Position numbers and translations under genes: made by a program. This document shows, one piece after another, positions 1 through 8,229 of a stretch of DNA of 18,993 nucleotides. Numbering within the stretch: the first letter of the stretch is position 1; the number at the start of each line of letters is the position of its first letter. The stretch is from contig JAKFFO010000130.1 in NCBI GenBank assembly GCA_036675035.1, positions 1 to 18,993 on the forward strand, in the 5' to 3' direction. The stretch comes from MESE01 sp036675035. Its GTDB lineage: Bacteria > Pseudomonadota > Gammaproteobacteria > Burkholderiales > Burkholderiaceae_D. The notes beneath the pieces were generated by a model. That model worked only from the letters and a program-made list of their open reading frames with translations. It did no database searches and was not told the origin of the DNA.

Positions 1-5
1 AAACT

Positions 6-80
<75 letters not shown>

Positions 81-133
81 ATACCTGCTGTCCGATGCCC
101 TATCTACTGCGTACGGCACGTACAACCTGAAAC

Positions 134-207
134 TGGAGCGGGTGAAGGGAATCGAACCCTCGTCATAAGCTTGGAAGGCTTCAGCTCTACCATTGAGCTA
201 CACCCGC
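134..207 (-). tRNA. tRNA-Gly (anticodon TCC)
   Basis: The reverse complement gives a 74-nt cloverleaf with acceptor stem GCGGGTG/CACCCGC, D-arm AGCTCAATGGTAGAGC, anticodon loop CTTCCAA, T-loop TTCGATTC, discriminator T and an encoded CCA. Anticodon TCC reads GGA/GGG glycine codons. It lies between tRNA-Tyr and tRNA-Thr on the same strand with short spacers, so the three are probably cut from one precursor transcript. Confidence 0.96.
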
Positions 208-260
208 AAGGGCGACCACCTCAGCCACAAAATTACTACCACTGCATTCCACCGATACCG

Positions 261-346
261 TGGTGGAGGGGGCTGGATTCGAACCAGCGTACTCGTAAGA
301 GGGCAGATTTACAGTCTGCTGCCATTAACCACTCGGCCACCCCTCC
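261..346 (-). tRNA. tRNA-Tyr (anticodon GTA)
   Basis: The reverse complement is an 86-nt class II tRNA with a long variable arm, as bacterial tyrosine tRNAs have. The acceptor begins GGAGGGG, the anticodon arm is GCAGA-CTGTAAA-TCTGC with anticodon GTA, the T-arm is CTGG-TTCGAAT-CCAG, and discriminator A plus CCA are encoded. It is the promoter-proximal gene of the Tyr-Gly-Thr cluster; a sigma70-type promoter lies just upstream. Confidence 0.96.
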
Positions 347-360
347 GCAGGGAACCCCAA

Positions 361-389
361 ACTATATTTGAGCGAGGAACCTTTGTCAA
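361..389 (-). promoter_or_regulatory. sigma70 promoter of the tRNA-Tyr-Gly-Thr cluster
   Basis: On the minus strand a perfect -35 hexamer TTGACA (384-389) is followed after exactly 17 bp by TATAGT (361-366). The stretch between the -10 box and the first tRNA base (346) is TTTGGGGTTCCC-like. A GC-rich discriminator of this kind is typical of stable-RNA promoters under stringent control; that regulation is inferred, not seen. Confidence 0.75.
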
Positions 390-650
390 TCGAAAAGTAC
401 TGTGCCGACTCTCTTTTCCGTTCATCAAATCCGAAATATTGGCCGGCCTGCAAACTGGTGGATCACCGATGCATCACTCAAACACTCGCATCGAGAAAAT
501 CTGCGCGAGTTTTGGAGAGGTTCAGAGCCCCGGAATATCCTGCGGACAGGTCAAAGCTCATCATTGAAACGATATGCAAGATATTGCTAATTTGGAATTT
601 TTTGCGCTCGCAGCCGAAAACCTTGTTTGTCCGACCCGCCAACTCGTTGA
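390..650. other. Intergenic region without a recognisable gene
   Basis: The stretch between the tRNA promoter and the stop of the amidotransferase gene has only short overlapping frames on both strands, none resembling a known protein. I see no clear terminator for the gene that ends at 651. Confidence 0.4.
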
Positions 651-1649
651 TCAGAACCGAGTCTCTCTTGCCGCCCGCAGAAACTGATCGAGAACCGGCG
701 TGCAATCGAGCAGCTCATTACCGCCCGCATGGTGGAATTCGGGATGCCACTGCAAACCCATGACGAAGCGCGCCTTGCGGTAGCGGATTGCTTCGACAAT
801 ATTGTCTTCTCCGGAGACCGCTTCGATCGATAGATCGCGACCCAGGTCCTTGACGGCCTGGTGGTGGATGGAATTGACCAAAGGCGCGGGCTGCGCCGCG
901 AACAACGACGCCAGCGAAGAACCTTTCGGGAAATGGATGACATGACGATGGCTGTCGTACAACTCATTGACATGCTCGATCGCGGTTGGCACATCTGACG
1001 CGATATCCTGATACAGCGTACCGCCAAAAGCAACGTTGATCAGCTGGCAGCCGCGGCAGATGCCCAGCACCGGTTTGCCGGCTTCTATGAATTCATGCAA
1101 CAGTTCCAGCTCATACATGTCGCGCGCGCGATCCCCAATCCATTCCGGGCGGGTCGCCGATTCGGAATACGATTGCGGAGACACATCGGCTCCGCCCTGA
1201 AGGACCAGTCCGTCGAGGTGTTTTGCATAATCGCGCAACCTGATATTACTAGGCCGCAATAATCCGTTGTTGTTTACCGTCGGGATCATGAATACCAGCA
1301 CGTCACGCGACATGACCCACTGCGCAATCGATTCTTCAAGATATTGCAATGTCTTGCTGCGCAGACCGGTGGCACCGGCTTCCGGATGGAAGATGCGGGC
1401 GGAAACGCCGATCTTCAGCGTGCGCTGCATGATACGGCGGCTAACCTGGTCCGACAAGGATTGGAAGCGTGCGGCCACTACGCGCCATGTCAATGCCCAC
1501 GGCGTGTCATTCGGTTCGAGATAGCGCGACGGCCCGTTATCGGATACAGGTGCCTTTATCTCGGGTGGCTTCGAGACTGGTACTGGTTCAGCGTCAATTA
1601 CGGCAGGAACAGCGTGCTTGGTATCGTCAGTATTATTGATGTCGGACAT
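651..1649 (-). CDS. Class I glutamine amidotransferase, PuuD / gamma-glutamyl-GABA hydrolase-like (peptidase C26)
   Basis: The 332-residue protein has the signatures of the C26 family, which hydrolyses gamma-glutamyl amides such as gamma-glutamyl-GABA in putrescine breakdown. LQGGADVSP lies at 150-158, the nucleophile elbow GICRGCQ at 196-202 (Cys198) and the catalytic-histidine motif WHPE at 301-304. The catalytic domain starts near residue 78 (LKIGVSAR). The preceding part is unusual: residues 1-45 are proline-rich, acidic and probably disordered, followed by a tryptophan/arginine-rich stretch. E. coli PuuD is about 254 residues, so this is a real extension. The ATG at 1649 is the first in frame; its ribosome binding site is weak. 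No other putrescine-utilisation gene is visible, so the exact substrate is open. The amidotransferase fold and active site are secure; the PuuD role is an inference. Confidence 0.85.
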   Translation of the reverse strand: MSDINNTDDTKHAVPAVIDAEPVPVSKPPEIKAPVSDNGPSRYLEPNDTPWALTWRVVAARFQSLSDQVSRRIMQRTLKIGVSARIFHPEAGATGLRSKTLQYLEESIAQWVMSRDVLVFMIPTVNNNGLLRPSNIRLRDYAKHLDGLVLQGGADVSPQSYSESATRPEWIGDRARDMYELELLHEFIEAGKPVLGICRGCQLINVAFGGTLYQDIASDVPTAIEHVNELYDSHRHVIHFPKGSSLASLFAAQPAPLVNSIHHQAVKDLGRDLSIEAVSGEDNIVEAIRYRKARFVMGLQWHPEFHHAGGNELLDCTPVLDQFLRAARETRF

Positions 1650-1808
1650 ATTTTAAGATGGCAATTCAGAAACGAGTAAATGGTCACTGCTCGGTCAGGA
1701 TGGTGTGCAAAGAACCAACGAACGTCGGCAAAACTGCCGCCATTCAATAAACAGACCACTCCGGCACTCAACAATTTCCCGGGAAATAAAAATTTATTTT
1801 CGAACGGC

Positions 1809-1839
1809 AAAAATGGCGACCGGCCTGCAGCTGGCCGCC
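1809..1839 (-). terminator. Probable rho-independent terminator of the MFS gene
   Basis: On the minus strand, 32 nt after the transporter stop, a GC-rich inverted repeat (GGCGGCC ... GGCC ... CGCC, 1815-1839) is followed by A then TTTTT (1809-1813). The stem contains a small bulge. It would end transcription before the amidotransferase gene. Confidence 0.5.
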
Positions 1840-1870
1840 CTTATCCGGCAAACGGGTCAGAAGACACCCG

Positions 1871-3328
1871 CTATACAGCCGGCCGAGCCCGCATGCGCCA
1901 GGCTGCAAAAATGGCAGTTGCGCAAATCAGTGTCACGAAACCGAAGGTTTCATTAAATGCCCGCATGGTTCCTGCCATGTTGCTGCCGCCGGATGCCTGC
2001 AAAACAGAATGATAAGCGGTCAATCGCCATTCCAGAACAATTCCGACCAGACTCACGCCGATTGCACCGCCTAACTGCCGCAAAAAGTTGATCGCGCTGG
2101 CGCCTTGCGGAATCAGCGCAACCTCGACACCGCGCATTGCGCCCAGACTCAACGCCGGCAATACAAACCCCAGTCCGATACGGCCGATGATGGCCCAGAC
2201 AATCAGCACAAGATAACTGGTGGTACGTACGCCCATCGCCATCAATGCGAATGACAAGGCAAGCAATCCGAGGCCGCCGGACACCAAAACATACGGGGGA
2301 TAATGGTCCGCCAGCTTGCCGGCAACCGGAATCGTAATTGCCAGCACAATCCCCGCCGGCAGAAGAACCAGGCCTGCGTCGGACGGAGAGTATTGCAAGG
2401 CCATCTGCATATATACCGGAAACAGATAGGTTGAACCAAACAACCCCATGCCGTAAATGAAGGCGACCAATGCGCCCATCGCAAACGGACGATAGGTGAA
2501 GAGCTTCATGTTCATCAAGGGCTGGTCGGCGCGTAATTGGTACACAATAAAAGTACCGAGGCAGCCCAATCCCAATGCAAGCAATCCGAATCCCTGCAGG
2601 GCGTCCTCGTGCAATTGCACCAATCCGTTCAGAATGCTGGCCGCACACACACCAGCCAGCAGCAACCCTTTCCAGTCCAGCGCCTTGGCATCCTCCATCA
2701 TCGGCGATTTCAACGGCACATAACGCCGTATCATCAGCAACGCCATCACGCAAAAAGGCACGACCACGAAGAAAATCGAGCGCCAGCCAAACTGCTCGAC
2801 AAGAATGCCGCCGACGCTCGGGCCGAGCGCCGGCGCAAGCACAACACCGAACCCGAAGATACCCATCGCCTTGCCCTGCTCATTTGGGTCAAACGAGCGC
2901 AGAATCACGATCGCCGGAATCGGCTGCAGGATTCCGGCAGCCAGGCCTTCCACCACCCGCATGGACAACAGCATCGGGAAATTGACGCTGAATCCACCCA
3001 CGATACCGCCCGTGAGCAATACCAGGATGGCACCGGCATAAGTGCGGCGCAAACCAAACCGCAGCAAAAGCCACGGCGTCGTCAGCATCGATAACGTCAT
3101 CGCCAGCATGAATGCGGCCGATACCCACTGCGCCCGTTCCTGACCAAGCGTGAAATGGGAAATGAGATCGGGTACCGCGACATTGACGATGGTCGACGAC
3201 AGGATCGACGCCATCGTACCGATCATGACCGTCAGCAGCACCAGCCATTTATAACGATTGCCGTAACGATCACGTAATTCTTCTATTGTCGGAGGCATGG
3301 ATACCGGGAACGAATACGACACGGACAA
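1871..3328 (-). CDS. DHA2-family (EmrB/QacA-type) multidrug efflux MFS transporter
   Basis: The 485-residue protein is strongly hydrophobic with many membrane segments, as in the 14-helix DHA2 drug:proton antiporters of the inner membrane. STIVNVAVP (45-53) matches the first-helix motif of this family but lacks the usual preceding acidic residue. The antiporter motif C is clear (GPSVGG at 169-174, then GWRSIFF at 181-187). The substrate cannot be told from sequence, and no EmrA-type periplasmic adaptor lies next to it. Start choice is uncertain: the longest frame starts with TTG at 3328, while ATG at 3298 (MPPTIEELRD) is a plausible alternative ten codons in. Neither has a good Shine-Dalgarno sequence. 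Downstream sits a terminator-like hairpin. Confidence 0.88.
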   Translation of the reverse strand: MSVSYSFPVSMPPTIEELRDRYGNRYKWLVLLTVMIGTMASILSSTIVNVAVPDLISHFTLGQERAQWVSAAFMLAMTLSMLTTPWLLLRFGLRRTYAGAILVLLTGGIVGGFSVNFPMLLSMRVVEGLAAGILQPIPAIVILRSFDPNEQGKAMGIFGFGVVLAPALGPSVGGILVEQFGWRSIFFVVVPFCVMALLMIRRYVPLKSPMMEDAKALDWKGLLLAGVCAASILNGLVQLHEDALQGFGLLALGLGCLGTFIVYQLRADQPLMNMKLFTYRPFAMGALVAFIYGMGLFGSTYLFPVYMQMALQYSPSDAGLVLLPAGIVLAITIPVAGKLADHYPPYVLVSGGLGLLALSFALMAMGVRTTSYLVLIVWAIIGRIGLGFVLPALSLGAMRGVEVALIPQGASAINFLRQLGGAIGVSLVGIVLEWRLTAYHSVLQASGGSNMAGTMRAFNETFGFVTLICATAIFAAWRMRARPAV

Positions 3329-3401
3329 TTGACAAGACTAACAACGTCGCGGCCCGCGATGCAACGATGGGATTTCGACATCAAAGAGGTCGGCTGCGCC
3401 G

Positions 3402-3617
3402 TCAACATAAAATACAGGTTCGCTTGACCACTTCGGCAATTAAAAACGCCATTGCCGACCACAGGACTGTCGATCCGAAAGGCAGGCAAAGTATCGTGCC
3501 GAAAAGCTTGAAGCGTATATCGCCTGGAAGGCGCCCTACACCGAGCTTCGCCAGCCCCGGCAACAATGCATAAAAGACAAACAGTCCAATAAAAATCGCG
3601 GCGACCCAGCGGATCAT
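3402..3617 (-). CDS. DUF2905 family small membrane protein (copy 1)
   Basis: This 71-residue protein has two hydrophobic segments (about 4-23 and 47-64) around the conserved core LGVGRLPGDIR, the DUF2905 hallmark. The function of this family is unknown. The length suits the family. An AAGGGC ribosome binding site lies a few bases before the ATG at 3617. About 35 of 65 aligned residues match the neighbouring copy at 3695-3892, so the pair is a tandem duplication. The C-terminus (KRTCILC) diverges from the copy and carries two cysteines. Confidence 0.8.
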   Translation of the reverse strand: MIRWVAAIFIGLFVFYALLPGLAKLGVGRLPGDIRFKLFGTILCLPFGSTVLWSAMAFLIAEVVKRTCILC

Positions 3618-3694
3618 GAATTGCCCTTTACGAAAACCCGATGCGACCTATATATATAGCACGAAGCCGGCAGACTCGAAAATTCGATCCATGT

Positions 3695-3892
3695 TCACTT
3701 GAGAAGACGGCCCACCAGAAAAACCAGCGTCGACAAAAGGATGGTGGACGCGAAAGGCAGGAAAATCTTCTTGCCGAACAGTGTCAGGCGCACATCTCCC
3801 GGGAGGCGTCCGACGCCCAGCTTTTCCAGCCACGGCAGCGCTGCAGAAAATATGATGAGGACAAAAAAAATGGTAAGGAACCATCGAAACAT
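3695..3892 (-). CDS. DUF2905 family small membrane protein (copy 2)
   Basis: The 65-residue protein has two predicted membrane segments flanking LGVGRLPGDVR, the DUF2905 core. It begins 32 bp after the stop of the MidA-type methyltransferase gene on the same strand and is probably co-transcribed with it. Its paralogue follows after 77 bp. The function is unknown; topology suggests a small inner-membrane protein with a short positively charged loop. Confidence 0.8.
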   Translation of the reverse strand: MFRWFLTIFFVLIIFSAALPWLEKLGVGRLPGDVRLTLFGKKIFLPFASTILLSTLVFLVGRLLK

Positions 3893-3924
3893 GAGCGGCT
3901 TTCTGAAAAATTCATGCTGCAGAT

Positions 3925-5085
3925 TTACAGCCGATGACTGCGATCGCTGTGTTCGAATTTGGCGGGCAGTTGCACGTTCTTCCCCACCACCAGGACCTTG
4001 AACAACTCACCCATTTCGGCCGGCGACGTCAATTTTTGCACCGCGTTGGCCTGGGGCAGATAGCGCAACTTGTCGGTGGGCGGCGTGCGGAGCAGCAAAT
4101 CGCCGATGCCGGCGTCCAGCAGAAATGCCGCCTGGCTCATGTATCCCGCAATATCTAGGCCGCCTTCGATCGCCGTGCGCGCCATCGCGGTGAAATCGAC
4201 ATGTGCGGTAATGTCCTGCAGGCCCGGCAGATAAAACGGATCGTCGTGCGAATGATGGCGATAATGGCACATCAATGTGCCTTGCGATCGCTGCGGCAAA
4301 TAATACTCGTGCGCCGGAAAGCCGTAGTCGATCAGGATCGCGGCAGCGCCGTGGCCGGTGCTGTCATGGCCGGCACATATCATCTCGGCCAGCGACTTCA
4401 TGAAACTGATCGAGATCGGATGGACTTCGGTCACGTAGCCGACCGGAAGCGTATCGGCTTGCGGAATCTGGCCAATCATCCAGGAAGCGCAAGGCCGATC
4501 GCGATAGACGAATCCCTTCGGCGTCAAGCCGATACCGCGCTCTTTCCAGCCTTGGGCCGTCTTGACCACCAGGTGCGCCGGCATTGCATCGAGTACTTCG
4601 TTACCGATCACCACTCCGGAAAACGACGGCGGAAACTGTTCCAGCCAGGTCACTTGCGGAAAACCGCGCAGCATGCTTTTCTGACGCGCACGCAACTCGC
4701 CGGACAATTCCACGATTGCATATCGATGCACCGGCACGTTCATGTCCGCGAGCTCGGTCAGGATATCGCGCGCCAGCTTGCCGCTTCCTGCGCCGAATTC
4801 GATAATCTGCGGCGCGGTTTTCGCCATCAGGTCGGCGGTGACATGCGCGAGAGTCTGGCCAAAAAGCGGCGTGATTTCAGGCGCGGTTGTAAAATCACCT
4901 TCTTTGCCGAGTTTGGCGGCGCCACCGCCGTAATAGCCAAGTCCCGGCGTGTAGAGCGCAAGCTCCATGAAGCGCGAGAACGAGATCCAGCCGGAATTGT
5001 GCCGAATGTCGTTGGCGATGCTGGTTTGCAGCGCACGCGAAGCCGCCATTGCGTCGGCGGAAGGTTCAGGCAATTGGAGTTGCAT
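3925..5085 (-). CDS. MidA/NDUFAF7-type class I SAM-dependent methyltransferase
   Basis: With the chosen start the protein has 386 residues, the usual size for this family (COG1565). GYYGGG and GDFTTAPE (63-70) form the N-terminal family signature. The SAM-binding motif EFGAGSGKL lies at 96-104, and LIDYG plus a later GTLMCHYRH segment complete the family pattern. Mitochondrial relatives methylate an arginine of a complex I subunit; the bacterial substrate is not established. The open frame extends upstream to 5181, but that would overlap the divergent gene at 5164. ATG at 5085 (MQLQLPEPSAD) starts where family-like sequence begins. A 78-bp region separates it from the divergent pteridine reductase gene, so promoters must be packed back to back. 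Confidence 0.87.
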   Translation of the reverse strand: MQLQLPEPSADAMAASRALQTSIANDIRHNSGWISFSRFMELALYTPGLGYYGGGAAKLGKEGDFTTAPEITPLFGQTLAHVTADLMAKTAPQIIEFGAGSGKLARDILTELADMNVPVHRYAIVELSGELRARQKSMLRGFPQVTWLEQFPPSFSGVVIGNEVLDAMPAHLVVKTAQGWKERGIGLTPKGFVYRDRPCASWMIGQIPQADTLPVGYVTEVHPISISFMKSLAEMICAGHDSTGHGAAAILIDYGFPAHEYYLPQRSQGTLMCHYRHHSHDDPFYLPGLQDITAHVDFTAMARTAIEGGLDIAGYMSQAAFLLDAGIGDLLLRTPPTDKLRYLPQANAVQKLTSPAEMGELFKVLVVGKNVQLPAKFEHSDRSHRL

Positions 5086-5163
5086 AGTCAGTATTGTAGT
5101 GAAATCCCCGGAAGGATTGTGAATCTGTCGACGTATCACCCGTAACCGGACAGCACGCACCCT

Positions 5164-5931
5164 ATGACCACAAATCGCCAAAAAGTTGCACTAGTTACAG
5201 GAGCCGCCAAGCGTATTGGCCGCAGTATCGCGCTCGCGCTGGCACGAAAAGGATGGGACGTCGCGGTACATTATCGCCGGTCGGAGGCTGACGCAATGGC
5301 GGTCGTGCGCGAAATCGAAGCACTGGGCCGGCGCGCGATCGCACTGCCGTGCGAACTGGCCGATGAAGTCGCGGTCAAAACGCTGCTGCCGCATGCGATC
5401 GCCGCGCTCGGGCCGGTTTCGTGCGTGGTCAACAATGCATCGCTGTTCGATTACGACGACGTCGGCAATTTTTCACATGCACGGCTCGACAGGCACATGC
5501 ACGCCAACCTGGCCGCGCCGATTCTGCTCGCGCAGGCCTTGCATGACGCCACTGCGGAAGGGTCGCAATCGGTCGTGATCAATCTGCTGGACCAGAAGCT
5601 GTTCAATCTGAATCCGGATTTCCTGTCGTACACGCTGTCGAAAGCCGCGCTGCACACGGCCACCACGATGCTGGCGCAGACGCTCGCGCCGAAAGTGCGG
5701 GTGGTCGGAATTGCGCCCGGCATTACGCTGCAGTCCGGCGACCAGACTGCGGAAGGCTTTGCCAAGGCGCATGCGGTCACGCCGCTGGGCCGCTCCAGCA
5801 CACCCGGCGATATTGCGGCAACGGTTTGTTTTATCGCCGACGCGCCGGCGATCACCGGTACCACGCTGCTGGTCGATGGCGGCCAGCATTTGTTTTCCCT
5901 GCAACGCGATGTGATGTTTATTGCGAAATAA
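5164..5931 (+). CDS. PTR1/FolM-like pteridine reductase (short-chain dehydrogenase)
   Basis: The 255-residue Rossmann-fold enzyme carries TGAAKRIG at 12-19, the TGxxxRxG form typical of pteridine reductases. HYRRS at 36-40 fits NADPH preference, and NNASLF at 90-95 resembles the pteridine reductase NNAS motif. Tyr156 and Lys160 form YxxxK. At the position of the usual SDR serine there is Asp143, 13 residues before Tyr156. This is the Asp-Tyr-Lys arrangement of trypanosomatid PTR1 (D181, Y194, K198 in Leishmania major). The likely reaction is NADPH reduction of dihydropterins or dihydrofolate/dihydromonapterin. folB follows after 12 bp, which supports a pterin role. Exact substrate is inferred. 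Confidence 0.82.
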   Translation: MTTNRQKVALVTGAAKRIGRSIALALARKGWDVAVHYRRSEADAMAVVREIEALGRRAIALPCELADEVAVKTLLPHAIAALGPVSCVVNNASLFDYDDVGNFSHARLDRHMHANLAAPILLAQALHDATAEGSQSVVINLLDQKLFNLNPDFLSYTLSKAALHTATTMLAQTLAPKVRVVGIAPGITLQSGDQTAEGFAKAHAVTPLGRSSTPGDIAATVCFIADAPAITGTTLLVDGGQHLFSLQRDVMFIAK

Positions 5932-5943
5932 CCTTTTGAAAAT

Positions 5944-6339
5944 ATGCTCTCTTTCCTGTCACATCCAAGCTTGGCCGAATGCCGCCGCCTGTTCCTGCGC
6001 AACTACGAAGTTCAGATCAACATCGGCGTACATGAATTCGAAAAGAAAGGCGAGCAGCGCGTATTGATCAACGTCGATCTGTTCATACCGCTTGCGCTAT
6101 CGACACCGCAAGACGATCATTTGCATGAAGTGGTCGATTACGATTTCATGCGCGATACGATCGCAAAACGCATGGCGCAAGGCCATATTCATTTGCAGGA
6201 AACGCTGTGCGATGACGTTGCACATGCGATGCTGGCGCACCCGAAAGTACGCGCCGTGCGCGTATCGACCGAGAAGCCCGACGTGTATCCCGACTGCGAG
6301 TCGGTCGGCGTCGAAGTGTTTCGCATCAAGGAGATTTAA
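5944..6339 (+). CDS. folB: Dihydroneopterin aldolase family protein
   Basis: FolB converts 7,8-dihydroneopterin to 6-hydroxymethyl-dihydropterin and glycolaldehyde in folate synthesis. The 131-residue protein has the expected length, with GVHEFE at 28-33 (catalytic Glu region), VDYDF at 64-68 (active-site Tyr66), QET at 85-87 with the pterin-anchoring Glu86, and TEKPDV with Lys111 as the catalytic lysine. It is the middle gene of a tight unit: 12 bp after the pteridine reductase and directly abutting ttcA. A relaxed DHNA epimerase activity is possible; the family call is firm. Confidence 0.88.
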   Translation: MLSFLSHPSLAECRRLFLRNYEVQINIGVHEFEKKGEQRVLINVDLFIPLALSTPQDDHLHEVVDYDFMRDTIAKRMAQGHIHLQETLCDDVAHAMLAHPKVRAVRVSTEKPDVYPDCESVGVEVFRIKEI

Positions 6340-7278
6340 GTGTCCGACCTGTCCGTGACTGATGTTTCAGCAACTGCTGCGATGACGCTGAAGCAAACCG
6401 AAAAAACCGGCTATGAGAACAACAAGCTGCACAAGCGCCTGTGCCGCCTGGCCGGCCAGGCGATCGGCGACTTCAACATGATCGAAGACGGCGACAAGGT
6501 GATGGTGTGCCTGTCCGGCGGCAAGGACAGCTATGCATTGCTGGATATCCTGTTGACCTTGCGGGAGCGCGCACCCATCAATTTCGACATCGTTGCCGTC
6601 AACCTCGATCAAAAGCAGCCGAACTTCCCGGCTCATATCCTGCCGGAATACCTAACCAGGCTGGGTGTACCGTTCCATATCGAGAACCAGGATACCTACA
6701 GCATCGTCAAGCGCGTGATCCCTGAGGGAAAAACCACGTGCTCGCTGTGTTCGCGCCTGCGCCGCGGCATCCTGTACCGCGTCGCCGATGAACTGGGCGC
6801 CACCAAAATCGCTCTCGGGCATCATCGCGACGATATCCTTGAGACGTTTTTTCTCAACATGTTTTTCGGTGCAAAACTGAAGGGCATGCCGCCCAAGCTG
6901 CAATCAGATGACGGCAAGCATATCGTGATTCGCCCGCTGGCCTACGTGAAGGAAGCCGATACCGCACGCTATGCGGACATCAAGCAGTTTCCTATCATTC
7001 CGTGCGATTTGTGCGGGAGCCAGGAGAATCTGCAGCGCAAGCAATTGAAAGCGATGCTGCGCGAATGGGACAAGAAATTCCCGGGCCGGGTCGACAACAT
7101 CTTTTCAGCGTTGTCGACGGTGGTGCCATCGCATCTGATGGATCGCGACCTGTTCGGTTTTTCCGGACTGAAGGCGACCGGCGAGCCGGTGGCGGATGGC
7201 GATATCGCGTTTGATGAAGAGCCGTGCGCGACTGGCGGCACTGAATCCAGCGTCATCATGATGCAATCAAGGGATTAG
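6340..7278 (+). CDS. ttcA: tRNA 2-thiocytidine(32) synthetase TtcA
   Basis: TtcA uses ATP and a 4Fe-4S cluster to thiolate cytidine 32 in certain tRNAs. The 312-residue protein shows the PP-loop SGGKDS at 59-64, cluster cysteines Cys134 and Cys137 in CSLC, and a third cysteine in PCDLC (222 or 225), matching the known three-cysteine ligation. The start is GTG at 6340, immediately after the folB stop; an AAGGAG ribosome binding site at 6328-6333, 6 nt upstream, supports it over the later ATG at 6382. Translation is probably coupled to folB. Residues after about 275 are less conserved and acidic. Confidence 0.93.
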   Translation: MSDLSVTDVSATAAMTLKQTEKTGYENNKLHKRLCRLAGQAIGDFNMIEDGDKVMVCLSGGKDSYALLDILLTLRERAPINFDIVAVNLDQKQPNFPAHILPEYLTRLGVPFHIENQDTYSIVKRVIPEGKTTCSLCSRLRRGILYRVADELGATKIALGHHRDDILETFFLNMFFGAKLKGMPPKLQSDDGKHIVIRPLAYVKEADTARYADIKQFPIIPCDLCGSQENLQRKQLKAMLREWDKKFPGRVDNIFSALSTVVPSHLMDRDLFGFSGLKATGEPVADGDIAFDEEPCATGGTESSVIMMQSRD

Positions 7279-7437
7279 AGCGGCTGGCAAAATCAAGCTG
7301 CGTCGGCATTCTTGGCATTGGTCGAAACGACAAGCGCTTTGATTGGCGATGTCCGAAAGTTTTGCATCTCGATTCTGGAAATTCAACCGGCTGAAGTCGG
7401 TCGAAAAAAGTAGATGCCAACGGCGTTAAGCAACCAG

Positions 7438-7924
7438 TTATTTGCGATAGTACTGCTGACAGAATACTGCGGGAGCCAAATAGCCGAGCCTAGCTTGCGA
7501 ACGTTGACGATCGTGAAAGATCTCGGTGTATTCCGACACGTCATCCTTTGCCTGCTGCCGTGTTGCAGACCGGCGATGATGAACAAGCTCATTTTCAATG
7601 TGCCCCGGAAACCATCTATCGGCGCATGGTGGTAGCAGTTGCCTTTGCGGCGCATGGATGGCTCCATGCCGAACTTTTCCAGCAAACGACGGCATTCATG
7701 CACGCAATACTGGCTGCCGCGATCGGTATGATGAATCCGTTCGGTCATCGCATAGCCGACGATTTCACCACTGCACAAGTCACTCAAGACAGTCAAATAC
7801 GCTCAGCGTTCGTTGGTTGCGGATAGGTGATGTCGGTGACCCAAGCCTGGTTTGGCGCTTGCCTGTTGAAGTCTCGTTCCAGAAACTTCGGCGCAACAGG
7901 CGAGGTAGCCGCAATCTGTCGATG
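7438..7924 (-). pseudogene. IS3-family transposase OrfB remnant
   Basis: Pieces of a DDE transposase occur in three frames. HRQIAATSPVAPKFLERDF leads into AWVTDITY (first catalytic Asp); then a shift to YLTVLSDLCSGEIVGYAM; then HHTDRGSQY (second Asp), GNCYHHAPIDGF, and after another shift ELVHHRRSATRQQ and RLGYLAPAVFCQQYY. The N-terminal part of about 90 residues is missing, about 40 residues are missing between YAMTERI and HHTDRG, and the catalytic Glu expected in APIESF is changed (APIDGF). The gene cannot give active transposase. Confidence 0.85.
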
Positions 7925-7934
7925 GCACCGTACC

Positions 7935-8229
7935 TCACTGCGACTGTTTCGCGAAGTAGGCCGCAAACTTTTTTAAGAGGCTGCGCTGCATGTTGACTTC
8001 TGCAAGCTCGCGCTTGACGCGAACCAGCCCCATTTCTGCGTCGCAGGGCGACGCCTGATTCTGGCCGATTAGGACGAGCTTGCGTTCCAACGCCAGCAGT
8101 ATCCAGTTTGACAGCGTTTTAGCTGAAATCGACAGCCAGCGTGCCGCTTCCGATGTCGTCAACCCGTTCGAGAGCACCAGCTTGACCCCGAAATTCCTGT
8201 GCGTAGACTGCCCTGGCTAACCGTTTCAT
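7935..8229 (-). pseudogene. IS3-family OrfA (helix-turn-helix) remnant
   Basis: A start at 8229 gives MKRLARAVYAQEFRG, recognisable as an IS3 OrfA N-terminus. A small deletion then moves the frame, and LVLSNGLTTSEAARWLSISAKTL continues in the other frame from 8177, ending LLKKFAAYFAKQSQ at 7935. This is the usual HTH plus leucine-zipper OrfA, broken near its start. The 80-residue open remainder lacks the true N-terminus. Confidence 0.8.

Noticed and set aside
4201..5145. Long plus-strand open frame (314 codons)
   Set aside because: It is antisense to the MidA-type methyltransferase, has no recognisable domain, and is arginine/histidine-rich as expected for a shadow frame.
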